64,000 nucleotides of DNA from Atribacter laminatus (lineage in GTDB: Bacteria; Atribacterota; Atribacteria; Atribacterales; Atribacteraceae), in assembly GCF_015775515.1 (NCBI RefSeq), contig NZ_CP065383.1:1-64000 (forward strand). Reading direction: 5' to 3'. The notes under the pieces were generated by a model. The model was not told the origin of the DNA. It searched no databases and saw only the letters and a program-made list of their open reading frames with translations. Made by a program: the position numbers and the translations under genes. Shown here in pieces: positions 35,306-44,763 of this stretch; positions within the stretch are counted from its first letter, which is position 1, and each line of letters begins with the position of its first letter.

Positions 35306-36319
35306 TTAAAAGATGAGTTCATAGACTGAACCGGCGAGAGCAGAAAACAGAATGACTAAGATGATATAGGTCATTCCTCGTTTTAAACCCATGATCCGGT
35401 TGATGAGGATCATACTGGGGAGGCTTAAAGCCGGACCGGCAAGGAGAAAAGCGATAGCCGAACCGGAACTCATTCCCATTTCGATGAGACTCCTGGTAAT
35501 CGGGACTTCGGTGAGAGTGCTGAAATAGAGAATAGCACTAATAACAGAAGAGAGGATATTCGATATAAAGCTTTCTGCTCCAAACAATTTCACAATGACC
35601 GAAGCTGGCACGAAGACTTTAAGCGCAGATGCAACAAATACTCCTACAATCAGAATAGGAAAGATTAGTTTAAAGAGACTCCAGGATTCTCGGTACCAGT
35701 TTAAACGTTGCTCTTTTGTAAATAAGAGATACCCTATCCCGAACGCTGCCACCATTAAAATTCCTTTATATAAGTTGGGACCTACCATATAAATTGCCAC
35801 TAAAACGAATATGACCAGCAAGCCTTTCCAGGGAATGCTGGCTTTCGGAGGATTCTCGGTCATGTCTTGGGTGGTCTCACGGACCCGGGCTTTTCCAAAG
35901 AGGAAATCCATAATCAACCCAACTCCAAAAGCTAAAATCACCGCTGAAAGTGACCGAGCCCAACCGATGGTTCCCAACATGGCCGCTGAAATAAAGATGG
36001 CAGCAGTATTGATGGCTGGTCCGGAATAGAGAAAGCTGGTGGCTGGACCGATTCCTGCTCCAATTTTGTACATGGAGGTAAACATCGGGAGGATCGAACA
36101 GGAACAGACCGCTAAGATGGCACCGGCAACTGAGGCAACGCTGATGGCGATCCATTTATTAGCACCCGGGCCAAAAAATCGCAAAATGCTTTCCTTATCA
36201 AGTAAGGCTGCAATTGCTCCTGAAATCAGAAAAGCCGGCATGATTCCCAGCAGAAGATGCAAGGGATCGAGATAGGTTAGAATGGTGTTGAGTCCTTCCC
36301 GTAAAGCAGTTTCCCACAT
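35306..36319 (-). CDS. Permease of the DUF318/ArsP type
   Basis: The 337-residue membrane protein has about eight spans in two halves. Each half has a conserved core: SGAIAALLDKESILRFFGPG and VCSCSILP (Cys72, Cys74) in the first, and KLFGAESFISNILSSVISAI and FSTLTEVPITRSLIE in the second. This family includes ArsP, which exports trivalent organoarsenicals. Substrates of other members are unknown. The CSC motif suggests thiol-dependent metalloid handling. An ArsR gene adjoins it directly upstream. Confidence 0.8.
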   Translation of the reverse strand: MWETALREGLNTILTYLDPLHLLLGIMPAFLISGAIAALLDKESILRFFGPGANKWIAISVASVAGAILAVCSCSILPMFTSMYKIGAGIGPATSFLYSGPAINTAAIFISAAMLGTIGWARSLSAVILAFGVGLIMDFLFGKARVRETTQDMTENPPKASIPWKGLLVIFVLVAIYMVGPNLYKGILMVAAFGIGYLLFTKEQRLNWYRESWSLFKLIFPILIVGVFVASALKVFVPASVIVKLFGAESFISNILSSVISAILYFSTLTEVPITRSLIEMGMSSGSAIAFLLAGPALSLPSMILINRIMGLKRGMTYIILVILFSALAGSVYELIF

Positions 36320-36604
36320 TTAAACCCGCTCCCTTTCATTCTTAACCATATCTTCAGCCAATTCAATGATTTCCATGATGCGTTCATCCTTGATATGAAG
36401 AATTTTCATGACTCCCCTCTGTTCAATCTCAACCAGACCAGCTAAAACCAGCTCCCGGACATGACGGGAAATCGTGGTTTTGTCGATGGGCATGCTTTTT
36501 TCAAACTCACACTGACAAAGTGGTTCCTTTGCAATCTTCTTTAATATCTCAATTCGCCAGGGAGAAGAAAGGGCTTTGAATACCTGATCAATCATACCTA
36601 TCAC
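36320..36604 (-). CDS. ArsR-family metalloid-type repressor (second)
   Basis: The 94-residue winged-helix protein has LCQCEFE (Cys30, Cys32) at the helix 3 metal site and recognition helix TTISRHVREL. It heads the redox/permease operon, ending where the permease gene starts. Its likely operator is the triple TTACAATA repeat. The ligand could be a trivalent metalloid, but with only this Cys pair the identity is unknown. Confidence 0.85.
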   Translation of the reverse strand: MIGMIDQVFKALSSPWRIEILKKIAKEPLCQCEFEKSMPIDKTTISRHVRELVLAGLVEIEQRGVMKILHIKDERIMEIIELAEDMVKNERERV

Positions 36605-36629
36605 CTGCTTATTTCTTTATTGCATTATT

Positions 36630-36653
36630 TTACAATATTACAATATTACAATA
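36630..36653 (-). promoter_or_regulatory. Triple TTACAATA operator repeat
   Basis: Three perfect tandem copies of TTACAATA (plus strand) lie 26-49 bases upstream of the arsR start. They overlap the -10 and spacer of the promoter at 36635-36663. It is a probable operator for the ArsR protein. Confidence 0.5.
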
Positions 36654-36663
36654 ATTTTGTCTA
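36635..36663 (-). promoter_or_regulatory. Promoter of the redox/permease operon
   Basis: On the minus strand TAGACA (36658-36663), a 17-base spacer and TAATAT (36635-36640) precede the arsR start. The operator repeats overlap this promoter, as expected for repression by occlusion. Confidence 0.55.
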
Positions 36664-36794
36664 TATTGGAATTGGATTTTATGAAAAAAATGAGGAGAGA
36701 AGATGAGGGTGAAAAAACATATGGTAACACAATTTTATTAGCTATCCAGTCGATTATAGGAAAAAGTGTATCGTTGCCAGGTATATTGGCAATG

Positions 36795-36838
36795 ACCGGC
36801 TGGTTAGATATGTTTTCGATTCTTCTTAACCAGCCGGT
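36795..36838 (-). terminator. Terminator-like hairpin after PstS copy 2
   Basis: Arms at 36795-36806 and 36827-36838 pair over 12 bases. No strong U-tract follows on the minus strand, so it may be a partial terminator or a 3' stabiliser. It lies 9 bases after the PstS stop. Confidence 0.5.
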
Positions 36839-36846
36839 TAGGTTCC

Positions 36847-37665
36847 CTATTTAATACGGATGAAACCTTCTTCTTCAACAATAGTCTGACCTTCTTCGCT
36901 AAAGAAGTAATCAATAAAATCCTTGGTGACTCCCTGGGGAATATCGGGAGTATACAGATAAAGCCCACGACTGATGGAATAGCTCCCGTTAAGAGCATTC
37001 TCCTTGGTAGGTTCAACTCCGTCTAAAAGAAGCCCCTTGACTTGATCAGTTACATATCCCAGCCCAACATACCCAATAGCTTCGGGATTATTCCCAACTT
37101 CATCCAGAATTGCCCGATTAGAGGCAAGCATTAAAACAGTTGGTGCCAATTGATCTTTTTTCAAGATATGTTCATTGAATACTTCGAAGGTTCCAGAGTT
37201 GGTATCACGGGAAATAACCACTATCGGTTTATCTTCTCCGTTGAGGTCTTTCCAGTTGGTGATTGCTCCGGTATAGATCTGCTTCAGGGTGTGACTGTCG
37301 ATTTGGTTCATCATGGTATTGGCAGGGCTCACAATGACCGTGATGGCATCCTTGGCTATTTCAAATTCCTGGACAGAGAGACCTTTGGCAACAGCTTTAT
37401 CCAATTCTTCGGCTTTAATCTTTCTTGATGACATGGCAACGTTAGCTATTTTGTCAATTAGGGCAGCAATACCTACTCCAGATCCACCACCACTTACTGT
37501 AATATCGACTTCGGGATTCTGATTCATGAACTCTTCAGCAATAATTTGCATAATGGGAAGAACAGTGGTTGAGCCAGAAACATTCAACTTTTCTGCTGAA
37601 AAAGCAGAAAAAGCAAAAGAAAAAACCGCCAGAAATATAAAAATAAACCTAATCATTTTTTTCAT
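36847..37665 (-). CDS. Phosphate-binding protein, PstS type (copy 2)
   Basis: The 272-residue paralog of the protein at 18708 has a signal peptide (hydrophobic 6-22, ending FSAEKLN), GSTTVLPIMQI, SGGGSGVGIAALID, VAMSSRKI, RDTNSGTFEVF and IGYVGLGY. It is a single gene with no pst permeases around it. The upstream 300 bases carry no gene but have an AT-rich region with TTTAACAATTT-like repeats that could be PhoP binding sites. Confidence 0.9.
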   Translation of the reverse strand: MKKMIRFIFIFLAVFSFAFSAFSAEKLNVSGSTTVLPIMQIIAEEFMNQNPEVDITVSGGGSGVGIAALIDKIANVAMSSRKIKAEELDKAVAKGLSVQEFEIAKDAITVIVSPANTMMNQIDSHTLKQIYTGAITNWKDLNGEDKPIVVISRDTNSGTFEVFNEHILKKDQLAPTVLMLASNRAILDEVGNNPEAIGYVGLGYVTDQVKGLLLDGVEPTKENALNGSYSISRGLYLYTPDIPQGVTKDFIDYFFSEEGQTIVEEEGFIRIK

Positions 37666-37982
37666 TTTTAATAACCTCCTCTATGTGAATTCATATTGAA
37701 GAAATTGTAGTTTTAAATTGTTAAAGAAGTATTGAGGAAATATTAAAGTTTTTTAATATTTTAAAGAGACCGCAACATTCTTAAAATGTCGTTCCTTGAT
37801 GTTATATCTTTAATTAAGAAAGTATCTTTAAAGGCTCGATTGAATCAATTTGTTGAAAATAGTTATGGTAATTTAAGAAGGGAACGAACATAAAAAGAAT
37901 CTAAAAAGGAGGATTACCTGAAACAGGGAGAGAAGTTTTTCCCAATTCATTTAAAATTACAAAAAATTGATTTTTAAAAAAC
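37666..37982. other. Gene-free region upstream of PstS copy 2
   Basis: No gene is seen. The first 60 bases hold repeats resembling TT-A-A-C-A Pho boxes on the minus strand, but the match is loose. The rest is AT-rich sequence downstream of trpF, with no convincing terminator. Confidence 0.3.
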
Positions 37983-38603
37983 TTACACCATATTCAACCT
38001 TTTAAAAAGTAAATGAACTTTTTGGGCATCTTTTTCCCCGGGAGATGATTCAACTCCACTGTTCACATCAATTCCAAAAGGTGTGGTGATATCGAGACAT
38101 TTTTGAATATTATCCGGTGAAAGGCCACCAGAGATAAGAAAAGGTTGCTTGAAACGTTCAATTCCCTTAAGAAGCTTCCATGAAAATGGTTGACCGGTTC
38201 CACCATTTTTTCCAGGAACAAAAGTGTCAAAAAGAAAATAGTCGGATACCGATTGATAATGTTCTATTTGAACTAAATCCAATTTATTACCAATTCGAAA
38301 AGCCCGAATAACTCCTCTCCCTAATTTAGCGCAAAAAGAGGGCTCTTCATTCCCATGAAGCTGGACCATTGAAAATCCACAATATTCCCTTATTTGCTTT
38401 ACTGTCTGAATACTTTGATCCTGAAAAACTCCAACCGGAATGATTCGGTTTGGAAGATAAGAAATAAGTTTTTTGGCGAAATCCGGCTTTACATATCGTG
38501 GGCTTGTTTCTACCTGGATAAATCCTAAAGCCCAAACCGGATAGTTGATAAGAGCGAATATATCCTTAAGACGGGTTATTCCGCAAATTTTTACTTGAGG
38601 CAT
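37983..38603 (-). CDS. trpF: Phosphoribosylanthranilate isomerase
   Basis: The 206-residue TIM-barrel enzyme converts phosphoribosylanthranilate to CdRP in tryptophan synthesis. KICGITR at 5-11, the VGVFQ strand, QLHGNE and SGGLSPDN are all present. The start overlaps trpC by 38 bases. It is the last trp gene here, as trpB and trpA do not follow. Confidence 0.93.
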   Translation of the reverse strand: MPQVKICGITRLKDIFALINYPVWALGFIQVETSPRYVKPDFAKKLISYLPNRIIPVGVFQDQSIQTVKQIREYCGFSMVQLHGNEEPSFCAKLGRGVIRAFRIGNKLDLVQIEHYQSVSDYFLFDTFVPGKNGGTGQPFSWKLLKGIERFKQPFLISGGLSPDNIQKCLDITTPFGIDVNSGVESSPGEKDAQKVHLLFKRLNMV

Positions 38604-39387
38604 GTTTTTTAACTCCTTTTAACTCGCGAAGAGCTTCTCCTGGTTGAGAATGGAAAAGTAAATATTCACCAATTAAAAAATGGTTAATACCCAGGTCCAT
38701 AAACTGTTGAAGATCTTCCCGACTTCGAATTCCGCTTTCACAAACGATCGTAATTTGATCTGGTATCTTAGGCAAAAGAGATTCAGTGGTATGAAGCGAA
38801 ACCTCTAAGGAAGTAAGATTGCGATTGTTGATTCCAATAAAATTAGCTCGGGCTTCTATTGCCTTTTCAAGATCCTGCTGGTCATGTATTTCAACCAAAG
38901 GAATAATGTTTAGCTGTTCACAGAGGTGAATAAATTTTCGGATTTTTGATAAAGAAAGAATCTTTACAATTATGAGAAGAGCTCCAACTCCAAAGTAGGC
39001 TGATTGATAAATTTGAAAATCATTTATAACAAAATCTTTACGAAGAACTGGAAGATGAGTATTCTGAATAACCATTTTAAGCAAAGTAGTGTTCCCTTTG
39101 AAATATTTTTCTTCAGTCACGACCGATAAAGCTGACGCTCCTGCTTTTTGATATTCGGATAAATAATAAGGAACCGCTTCGGGACTGATAATCGATCCTC
39201 GAGATGGAGACCCTAATTTAATTTCAGCAATGATTACTGGTTCATTTTTTAGATTAAAAAGGTTTACCCATGGATTTGATTGGTACCTGGCTGTTGCTAT
39301 AATAGCTTCGATTTCTCTAAAATTATAGGGTTGAACTCTTTTTAAGCTTTGCTTTTTTTCGGATACAATTTGTTCTAATATATTCAT
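38566..39387 (-). CDS. trpC: Indole-3-glycerol-phosphate synthase
   Basis: The 273-residue TIM-barrel enzyme converts CdRP to indole-glycerol phosphate. Motifs are KLGSPSRG, VLRKDFVI, ALLIIVKIL, GINNRNL and SGIRSREDL. A GGAG site supports the ATG. It sits 15 bases after trpD and overlaps trpF, in standard operon order. Confidence 0.93.
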   Translation of the reverse strand: MNILEQIVSEKKQSLKRVQPYNFREIEAIIATARYQSNPWVNLFNLKNEPVIIAEIKLGSPSRGSIISPEAVPYYLSEYQKAGASALSVVTEEKYFKGNTTLLKMVIQNTHLPVLRKDFVINDFQIYQSAYFGVGALLIIVKILSLSKIRKFIHLCEQLNIIPLVEIHDQQDLEKAIEARANFIGINNRNLTSLEVSLHTTESLLPKIPDQITIVCESGIRSREDLQQFMDLGINHFLIGEYLLFHSQPGEALRELKGVKKHASSKNLRNNPS

Positions 39388-39402
39388 TTTCCTTCTCCTT
39401 TT

Positions 39403-40443
39403 TTAGTCGTTGAAAGATTGATTGAAAATAATGAGATTTTGTATCTTTTTATAGGCTTCCCCGGATCGAATAAGATCTTCAATATTTCGATATATTTCAC
39501 CAAGATTTTTCTCAGGATATAACAGCCAAACTAAAAATGCAGTATTCAAGATAACAGCTCTTCCCAATGTCTCCTTGGTTTTTTCCCCTTGAAGAAGTTC
39601 ATGAAAAAGGTGGACATTTTTTTCTGGATTTCCACCAAATAGACCGTTTATTGAATTCACTTTGAGACCTACCTGTTCAGGTGAAAAATCCCAGGTCTGT
39701 ATTTTCCCCTTCTCAATAAGAGCCATCTTGGTAATTCCACAGATGCTCACTTCATCAATACCTGGCTCGCCCCAAAACACTAATCCTCTTTGAATGTTTA
39801 AATGAAGGAGCGTTTGAGCAACCAAATCGACCAGGTTCGACTTGCATACTCCAATAACCTTATGGGTTATCGGAGCTGGGTTGGTTAGTGGACCCAGAAG
39901 ATTAAATATAGTTGGAATGCCTAGCTCCTTTCTCACCTGTTGAACTGCTTTCATGGCTGGATGATAGAGAGGAGCATAGAGAAAAGCAAAACCGGTCAGA
40001 TCAAAAAATCTTTTCATCTTATCAGCTGGAAAATTAATTTGAAATCCAAGAGCTTCTAAAAAATCGGCACTCCCACAATTGCTGGTAACCGATCGGTTGC
40101 CATGTTTAATGACTTTTAGTCCCATAGCATAAGCTAAAAGCGCTGACGCTGTTGATATGTTAAAGGTTCTTTTCCCATCGCCACCAGTGCCACAATTGTC
40201 TATCACCGTTATTTTTTGTGTAATCGGAAACGGAGTAGCTTTTGCTCTCATAGCAGAAGCAAATCCAGCAATTTCCTGTGGTGTTTCACCTTTTTGACTG
40301 TAAGCGAAAAGAATTGCTCCAATTTGAGAGGCAGAAAATTGATTTTCCATCAAATTCATCATCAACCGATAGGACTCTTCAAAATCATAATGCTGTTTTT
40401 CCATTAAATAATTGAGGATTTTTGGAGTTTCAGGATTTAACAT
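39403..40443 (-). CDS. trpD: Anthranilate phosphoribosyltransferase
   Basis: The 346-residue enzyme joins anthranilate to PRPP. DNCGTGGDGKRTFNIST (PRPP loop) and KHGNRSVTSNCGSADFLEALG match the family well. Its start overlaps the end of the trpG frame by 14 bases, so it was originally coupled to it. Confidence 0.93.
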   Translation of the reverse strand: MLNPETPKILNYLMEKQHYDFEESYRLMMNLMENQFSASQIGAILFAYSQKGETPQEIAGFASAMRAKATPFPITQKITVIDNCGTGGDGKRTFNISTASALLAYAMGLKVIKHGNRSVTSNCGSADFLEALGFQINFPADKMKRFFDLTGFAFLYAPLYHPAMKAVQQVRKELGIPTIFNLLGPLTNPAPITHKVIGVCKSNLVDLVAQTLLHLNIQRGLVFWGEPGIDEVSICGITKMALIEKGKIQTWDFSPEQVGLKVNSINGLFGGNPEKNVHLFHELLQGEKTKETLGRAVILNTAFLVWLLYPEKNLGEIYRNIEDLIRSGEAYKKIQNLIIFNQSFND

Positions 40444-41012
40444 ATTGTATCTCCAAAAAATTGCTTAATATCATTTTTCCAAATGGAGTGAGAATTGACT
40501 CTGGATGAAATTGAACACCAAACACTAGGAAAATATTATGTTCCAAGGCCATGATTTCATGTTCACTTGACCAGGCGGTTACTCGTAATGAAGGAGGAAT
40601 GCTTTCGGTTTGAACAATTAAAGAATGATAGCGACCAACTTCAATTTCTTCAGGAAGACCTTGAAACAATCGGGAAGAAGCGAGGTGAATCGAAGATTTT
40701 TTTCCGTGACAAGGTTTCTTCGCTTTAACTATTCGCGCTCCAAAAACGTACCCAATACATTGATGGCCAAAGACACACCCCTAATATAGGAATATTAGGT
40801 GCAAAACGACTAATAACATCATTACAAATCCCCACATCAGTAGGGTCCTTGGGACCTGGAGAAATCACGATACGATCCGGTTTTAAAGTTTGAATTTTCT
40901 CCAGGGTTATCTCATCGTTACGACAAACCATAAAATCATCTTGAGTAATTTCTCCGAAATACTGAACCAGATTAAAGGTAAACGAATCGTAATTATCGAG
41001 GATTAAAATCAT
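40430..41012 (-). pseudogene. trpG: Anthranilate synthase component II, frameshifted
   Basis: The glutamine amidotransferase is split. The N-terminal part ([20 protein letters not shown] to PILGVCL) and the C-terminal part (GYVFGARIV to FGVQFHPES) are in different frames. One extra T (minus strand) in the TTT at 40769-40771 accounts for it. Deleting it restores GVCLGHQCIG, in which the nucleophile Cys is kept, and a product of about 193 residues. If real, anthranilate synthase would rely on ammonia alone. A sequencing error is a strong alternative. The start overlaps trpE by 4 bases. Confidence 0.88.
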
Positions 41013-42424
41013 TTTGATCCCTCCCCTTCAGCCATCTTCAAAGCTCGAATCATAGCTTCGGCTTTGTTCCGAGTTTCTTCATATTCACTCATCGGATCTG
41101 AATCATAAACAATACCCGCTCCAGCTTGAACACTTGTTATACCTTCTTTAAAAAAGAGACTTCGAATTATAATGCAAGTGTCCATATTTCCATTATCTCC
41201 TACATACCCCAAAGCCCCGGCATAAGGACCACGTGCGTATGGTTCTAAAGATTCAATAATTTGCATCGCTCTGACTTTGGGAGCACCACTCACTGTTCCA
41301 GCGGGAAAACAAGCTTGTAAAGCCTTCCAAGGCGAACAGTTATCTTTCATTCGACCAGAAACCTGAGAAACGATGTGATAGACATGGGAATATCTTTCCA
41401 CGTTCATGAATTCTTCAACCTGTACAGTTCCGGGAAGACAGATTTTCCCAATATCATTCCGACCAAGATCAAGCAGCATGATATGTTCAGCGTTTTCTTT
41501 TTCATCATTGAGAAGTTCTTGAACAATTTCTGTTTCAGGTCGTAACTGTGAACGTTTTCTGGTTCCGGCAATCGGTTTAGTGGTTAACTTCCCCTTATCA
41601 AGCTTGACCAGCATTTCTGGAGATGATCCAGCGATTTGAAAATCTCCGGCATCGAGATAAAACATATAAGGTGAAGGATTTAACGATCGAAGACAACGAT
41701 AAGCCAAAAAGGGGTCACCTTGAAAAGCGGCAGAGAATTTTTGTGAAACAACTGTTTGCGAAACATGCCCTTCTTCGATTAATTTTTTGACCTGTTCAAC
41801 AGCTTCAAGAAAATCTCTCTGAGAAAAATTCGATTGGATTTCTCCTTTGAGTTGAAAAGAGGTATTTACATTATCTCGTTTTTCCTCCAGTGAGTTAAAT
41901 ATATCATCCATCCAGGTTTTGGCTTGAAGATATAACTCTCTCTTCCCAGCAGGAACCACCTGAACTGCCCCTACAGTATGGCGAAGGTGATCGATATACA
42001 GGAAGCGATGGACTGTAAGAAAATAGGCTAGTGGATAGTCAAGAGGTTTTTGTGGAACGGTCTTTTCCCAAGTTTTTACCGCATCGTAACTTAAAAAACC
42101 AACTGCCCCACCAAGGAAGGGAATCTCTGGTTGAGGATAAATACGTTTTTGCGGATACTTCTCTTCCAATGAGTCTATCAAATTATCTTTAAAACTTAAT
42201 CGAATTTCCTCTTCAGGATCGATGATGAGAAAAGAGAACCTTCCCCATACCTCTCCTCTTTCTGCGCTTTCCAATAGAAGCACTGGTTTACAATCTCGAA
42301 ATGATTCAAATAATGAAATAGGTGTCAATCGATCAAGCAGTTTTTCACGATAGATTGGAATTGAGTCATACCCCTCTTGGGATAAGCTCATAAAGGTTTC
42401 TTGGTCCGGTTGTTGTCTCGCCAT
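41009..42424 (-). CDS. trpE: Anthranilate synthase component I
   Basis: The 471-residue chorismate-binding enzyme makes anthranilate. N-terminal LLLESAERG resembles the LLES feedback site for tryptophan. The catalytic domain has [39 protein letters not shown] and [11 protein letters not shown]. The GGAGG site 9 bases upstream supports the start. A T-box leader controls it. Confidence 0.94.
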   Translation of the reverse strand: MARQQPDQETFMSLSQEGYDSIPIYREKLLDRLTPISLFESFRDCKPVLLLESAERGEVWGRFSFLIIDPEEEIRLSFKDNLIDSLEEKYPQKRIYPQPEIPFLGGAVGFLSYDAVKTWEKTVPQKPLDYPLAYFLTVHRFLYIDHLRHTVGAVQVVPAGKRELYLQAKTWMDDIFNSLEEKRDNVNTSFQLKGEIQSNFSQRDFLEAVEQVKKLIEEGHVSQTVVSQKFSAAFQGDPFLAYRCLRSLNPSPYMFYLDAGDFQIAGSSPEMLVKLDKGKLTTKPIAGTRKRSQLRPETEIVQELLNDEKENAEHIMLLDLGRNDIGKICLPGTVQVEEFMNVERYSHVYHIVSQVSGRMKDNCSPWKALQACFPAGTVSGAPKVRAMQIIESLEPYARGPYAGALGYVGDNGNMDTCIIIRSLFFKEGITSVQAGAGIVYDSDPMSEYEETRNKAEAMIRALKMAEGEGSK

Positions 42425-42441
42425 AAAAGAATGCCTCCAAT

Positions 42442-42715
42442 AAAAAAGCCTTCATCCCTTAAAGAGACGAAGGCTTTATCCGCGGTGCCACTCTTTTTAA
42501 CGGTATACAAATACCGTTCACTCATCCAGGTACAGGATTTCTCCGATACCCTGCTTCACATACCGGTGAAGTACCGTTTCCACCTACTTGCTTAAGCTTT
42601 CGAGGAACTGCTCCGAGGCCCATTCATTTTCTTCATGCCACCAGGCTCCCACCTCGTCCCTGGCTCTCTCTGGACATGATCGAAAAACTACTCTTCCTCA
42701 TCATCGCATTATTTA
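42442..42715 (-). promoter_or_regulatory. T-box riboswitch leader of the trp operon
   Basis: The minus strand carries the conserved T-box core AGAGTGGCACCGCGG (42480-42494) and a terminator hairpin with U-tract (42442-42477). A long Stem I region lies upstream with a candidate Trp specifier codon UGG at 42620-42622. Uncharged tRNA-Trp would stabilise the antiterminator and switch on trpEGDCF. The specifier assignment is inferred. Confidence 0.88.
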
Positions 42716-42751
42716 TTTAATTTGAAGTATCAAAACATATGAATTATATTT

Positions 42752-42757
42752 TGTCAA
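42752..42757 (-). promoter_or_regulatory. -35 box of the trp promoter
   Basis: TTGACA on the minus strand is followed 17 bases later by a weak -10 (TTTGAT). It overlaps by one base the left copy of the direct repeat flanking the IS at 42775. The IS therefore lies immediately upstream of the trp promoter without disrupting it. Confidence 0.5.
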
Positions 42758-42774
42758 TACCTTAAATAGTAACT
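42757..42774 (+). repeat. 18-bp direct repeat, left of IS at 42775
   Basis: ATACCTTAAATAGTAACT here recurs perfectly at 44313-44330 on the other side of the element. It is long for a typical DDE target duplication, so another origin of the repeat is possible. Confidence 0.7.
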
Positions 42775-44312
42775 GTCATTTAAGTTTTAAAAGTGCACTA
42801 AATTAAAATTTAAAAGTGCACTAAATTGTAATGGGTAGATCATTATTACCATATAAATATTTCGTCGTCGGCTGGTGGAAACTGTGGGCAACTCGTTTTA
42901 AGAGTTGTCCAAGCGATGGGGATAATGATCCTTTCTATTATCCCCATCAGCGTCAGTATCCACCAGAGCCTCCTATGATATAGACTTCTTTTTAAGAAGA
43001 AGGAGGTCGAAATCCATGGGACAACAACTTCATAAGCGATTTTCCACTGAAATGGTTCAATCCTATTTGGAACGATATCTTGATAAGACCCTTGAGCTTT
43101 CTTATCTTTTAGATATCCTCGGTATTAAAAGAAGACGGTTTTTCCAGCTCCTCAACCGGTATCAGACTGATCCGAAACATTTTTCTCTGGTGTTTCCCAG
43201 GGAAAAACCACCTCGAACCCTTGCTCCCGAGATTGAAATCAACATCTTTAACGAACTGGCTCTGGAAAAAGTCCTGATCGTGAATCCCGACCTTCCCATT
43301 CGAACCTACAACTATAGTTACATACAAGATGAACTCTTTCGGAAATACCAGCAAAAAGTATCTCTTCCCACCATCATTAACCGGGCGAAAAAACATGGCT
43401 TTTTTCAAGAAAAACCACCCAAAAAAACTCATGACCGGGAAGTCCTCACCCACTATATCGGAGAACTCATCCAACATGATTCCTCCCATCACCGCTTTTC
43501 ACCCAGTGCCGAAGACAAGTGGTATCTTATCACCAGCTTAGATGATTATAGTCGGATGATTGTCTTTGCCCAGTTCGTCTTAAGGGAGACCAGCTGGAAC
43601 CATATCCAAGCTTTAGAAACCGTCTGGCTGCGCTACGGCTTTCCTTATTCTTATTATGTCGACAATCACTCGATCTTTCGTTTTGTTCAAACCCGGGATA
43701 GTTTCTGGAGAAAACATCAACGTCTCACTGATGAAATCAATCCCCAGTGGAAACAGGTCTTAGATGAATGCCGGGTCAAGATCGCCTATGCTCTTTCACC
43801 CCAAGCCAAAGGCAAAATTGAAAGACCTTTTCAGTGGTTGCAGGATCGCATTGTTCGGACCTGTTATCGGGAAAACGCCACTACCATTGAAGAGGGACAA
43901 CAGATCCTCAATAATGAAATGAATCGCTATAATTATCATCAGGTTCATAGTACTACCGGAGAAATACCAGCGCTCCGGATGGCAAAAGCTTTCGAGCAAG
44001 GAAAATCACTTTTTCGAGAATTTACTCTTCCGGTTCCTTTCCAATCTACCAAAGATATCTTCTGCTTACGAGCGGAACGGGTGGTGAATCCCTACCGGAA
44101 GATCTCCTTTCAAAATGTTGAATTCAAGGTTCCCGGGGTTCCGATCCGGGAAAAGGTTCAGCTCCGTATTGTCCCAGATGACGAAATGAACCTTGCTGAA
44201 ATTCGTTTTTGGTATAAATCCCAGTTGGTGGGAATAGAAAAGATAAAATGTTCGGAATTAAAATTAGTGCAATTTTAAAACTTAAAAGGTGCAATTTTAA
44301 ATTTTAGCTAAC
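42775..44312 (+). mobile_element. DDE integrase-core insertion sequence upstream of trp
   Basis: The element is about 1.54 kb. Its ends carry tandem copies of a TTTAAAA-N-TGCAC motif, two at 42787-42826 and two inverted at about 44263-44303, as transposase-binding sites. One transposase gene lies inside. The 18-bp direct repeats flank it. Confidence 0.75.
43016..44278 (+). CDS. Transposase with integrase catalytic core (IS481/IS3-like)
   Basis: The 420-residue protein has an N-terminal HTH-type region, then the rve integrase core with Asp155 (IQHDSSHH), Asp216 (YYVDNHS) and Glu269 (AKGKIERPF). A C-terminal beta domain (VNPYRKISFQNVEFKVPG) completes it. The start has an AAGGAGG site. It is the only gene of the IS. 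The exact IS family cannot be fixed from sequence alone. Confidence 0.85.
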   Translation: MGQQLHKRFSTEMVQSYLERYLDKTLELSYLLDILGIKRRRFFQLLNRYQTDPKHFSLVFPREKPPRTLAPEIEINIFNELALEKVLIVNPDLPIRTYNYSYIQDELFRKYQQKVSLPTIINRAKKHGFFQEKPPKKTHDREVLTHYIGELIQHDSSHHRFSPSAEDKWYLITSLDDYSRMIVFAQFVLRETSWNHIQALETVWLRYGFPYSYYVDNHSIFRFVQTRDSFWRKHQRLTDEINPQWKQVLDECRVKIAYALSPQAKGKIERPFQWLQDRIVRTCYRENATTIEEGQQILNNEMNRYNYHQVHSTTGEIPALRMAKAFEQGKSLFREFTLPVPFQSTKDIFCLRAERVVNPYRKISFQNVEFKVPGVPIREKVQLRIVPDDEMNLAEIRFWYKSQLVGIEKIKCSELKLVQF

Positions 44313-44330
44313 ATACCTTAAATAGTAACT

Positions 44331-44763
44331 TTTTTAAAATAATCTTGATGTATTATTTTTATCAATACCTCAATAAAAACCAGCTTCTATTCTGTAAATA
44401 TTGTGAGGAGTGAGTTGTTAGTAGTAAATTGAAAGAATTTCGCTCTCACCTCTACCTTCTCCCATTTTTCCAGTTTTCCTTTTCCCGGGCGAAAAAGGAT
44501 TAAAGTGAGGGAGGAACTTAGATCTTTCATTATTGCCTTAATTTTAAAACACTAAACCTGGTTTTCAATCAGAACTTACACCTTCATCCTCATTTTCTCC
44601 TATGCTACTTTTTATTCTTACCTGGAGCTCAAAAGTGGCATGAAAGTCCTCCCTGATTTGAAAATTTTCAATTTTTCTGTTACCAGAATGAATAAAATTT
44701 CATAATAAAAATACTATTCATAATCATTGAAAAACGGCAAAAAAATAACAAAAACGGTTTTAC
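44331..44763. other. Gene-free stretch between two insertion sequences
   Basis: No gene is seen. Two patches (44436-44520 and 44580-44615) are decayed copies of the CCTCATCCTCACCTTCTCCC repeat also found at 21348-21450. The rest is AT-rich. Confidence 0.4.

Noticed and set aside
36657-36854. Plus-strand ORF of 65 residues upstream of PstS copy 2
   Set aside because: It runs through the hairpin at 36795-36838, opens at the promoter of the opposite operon and has no ribosome site.
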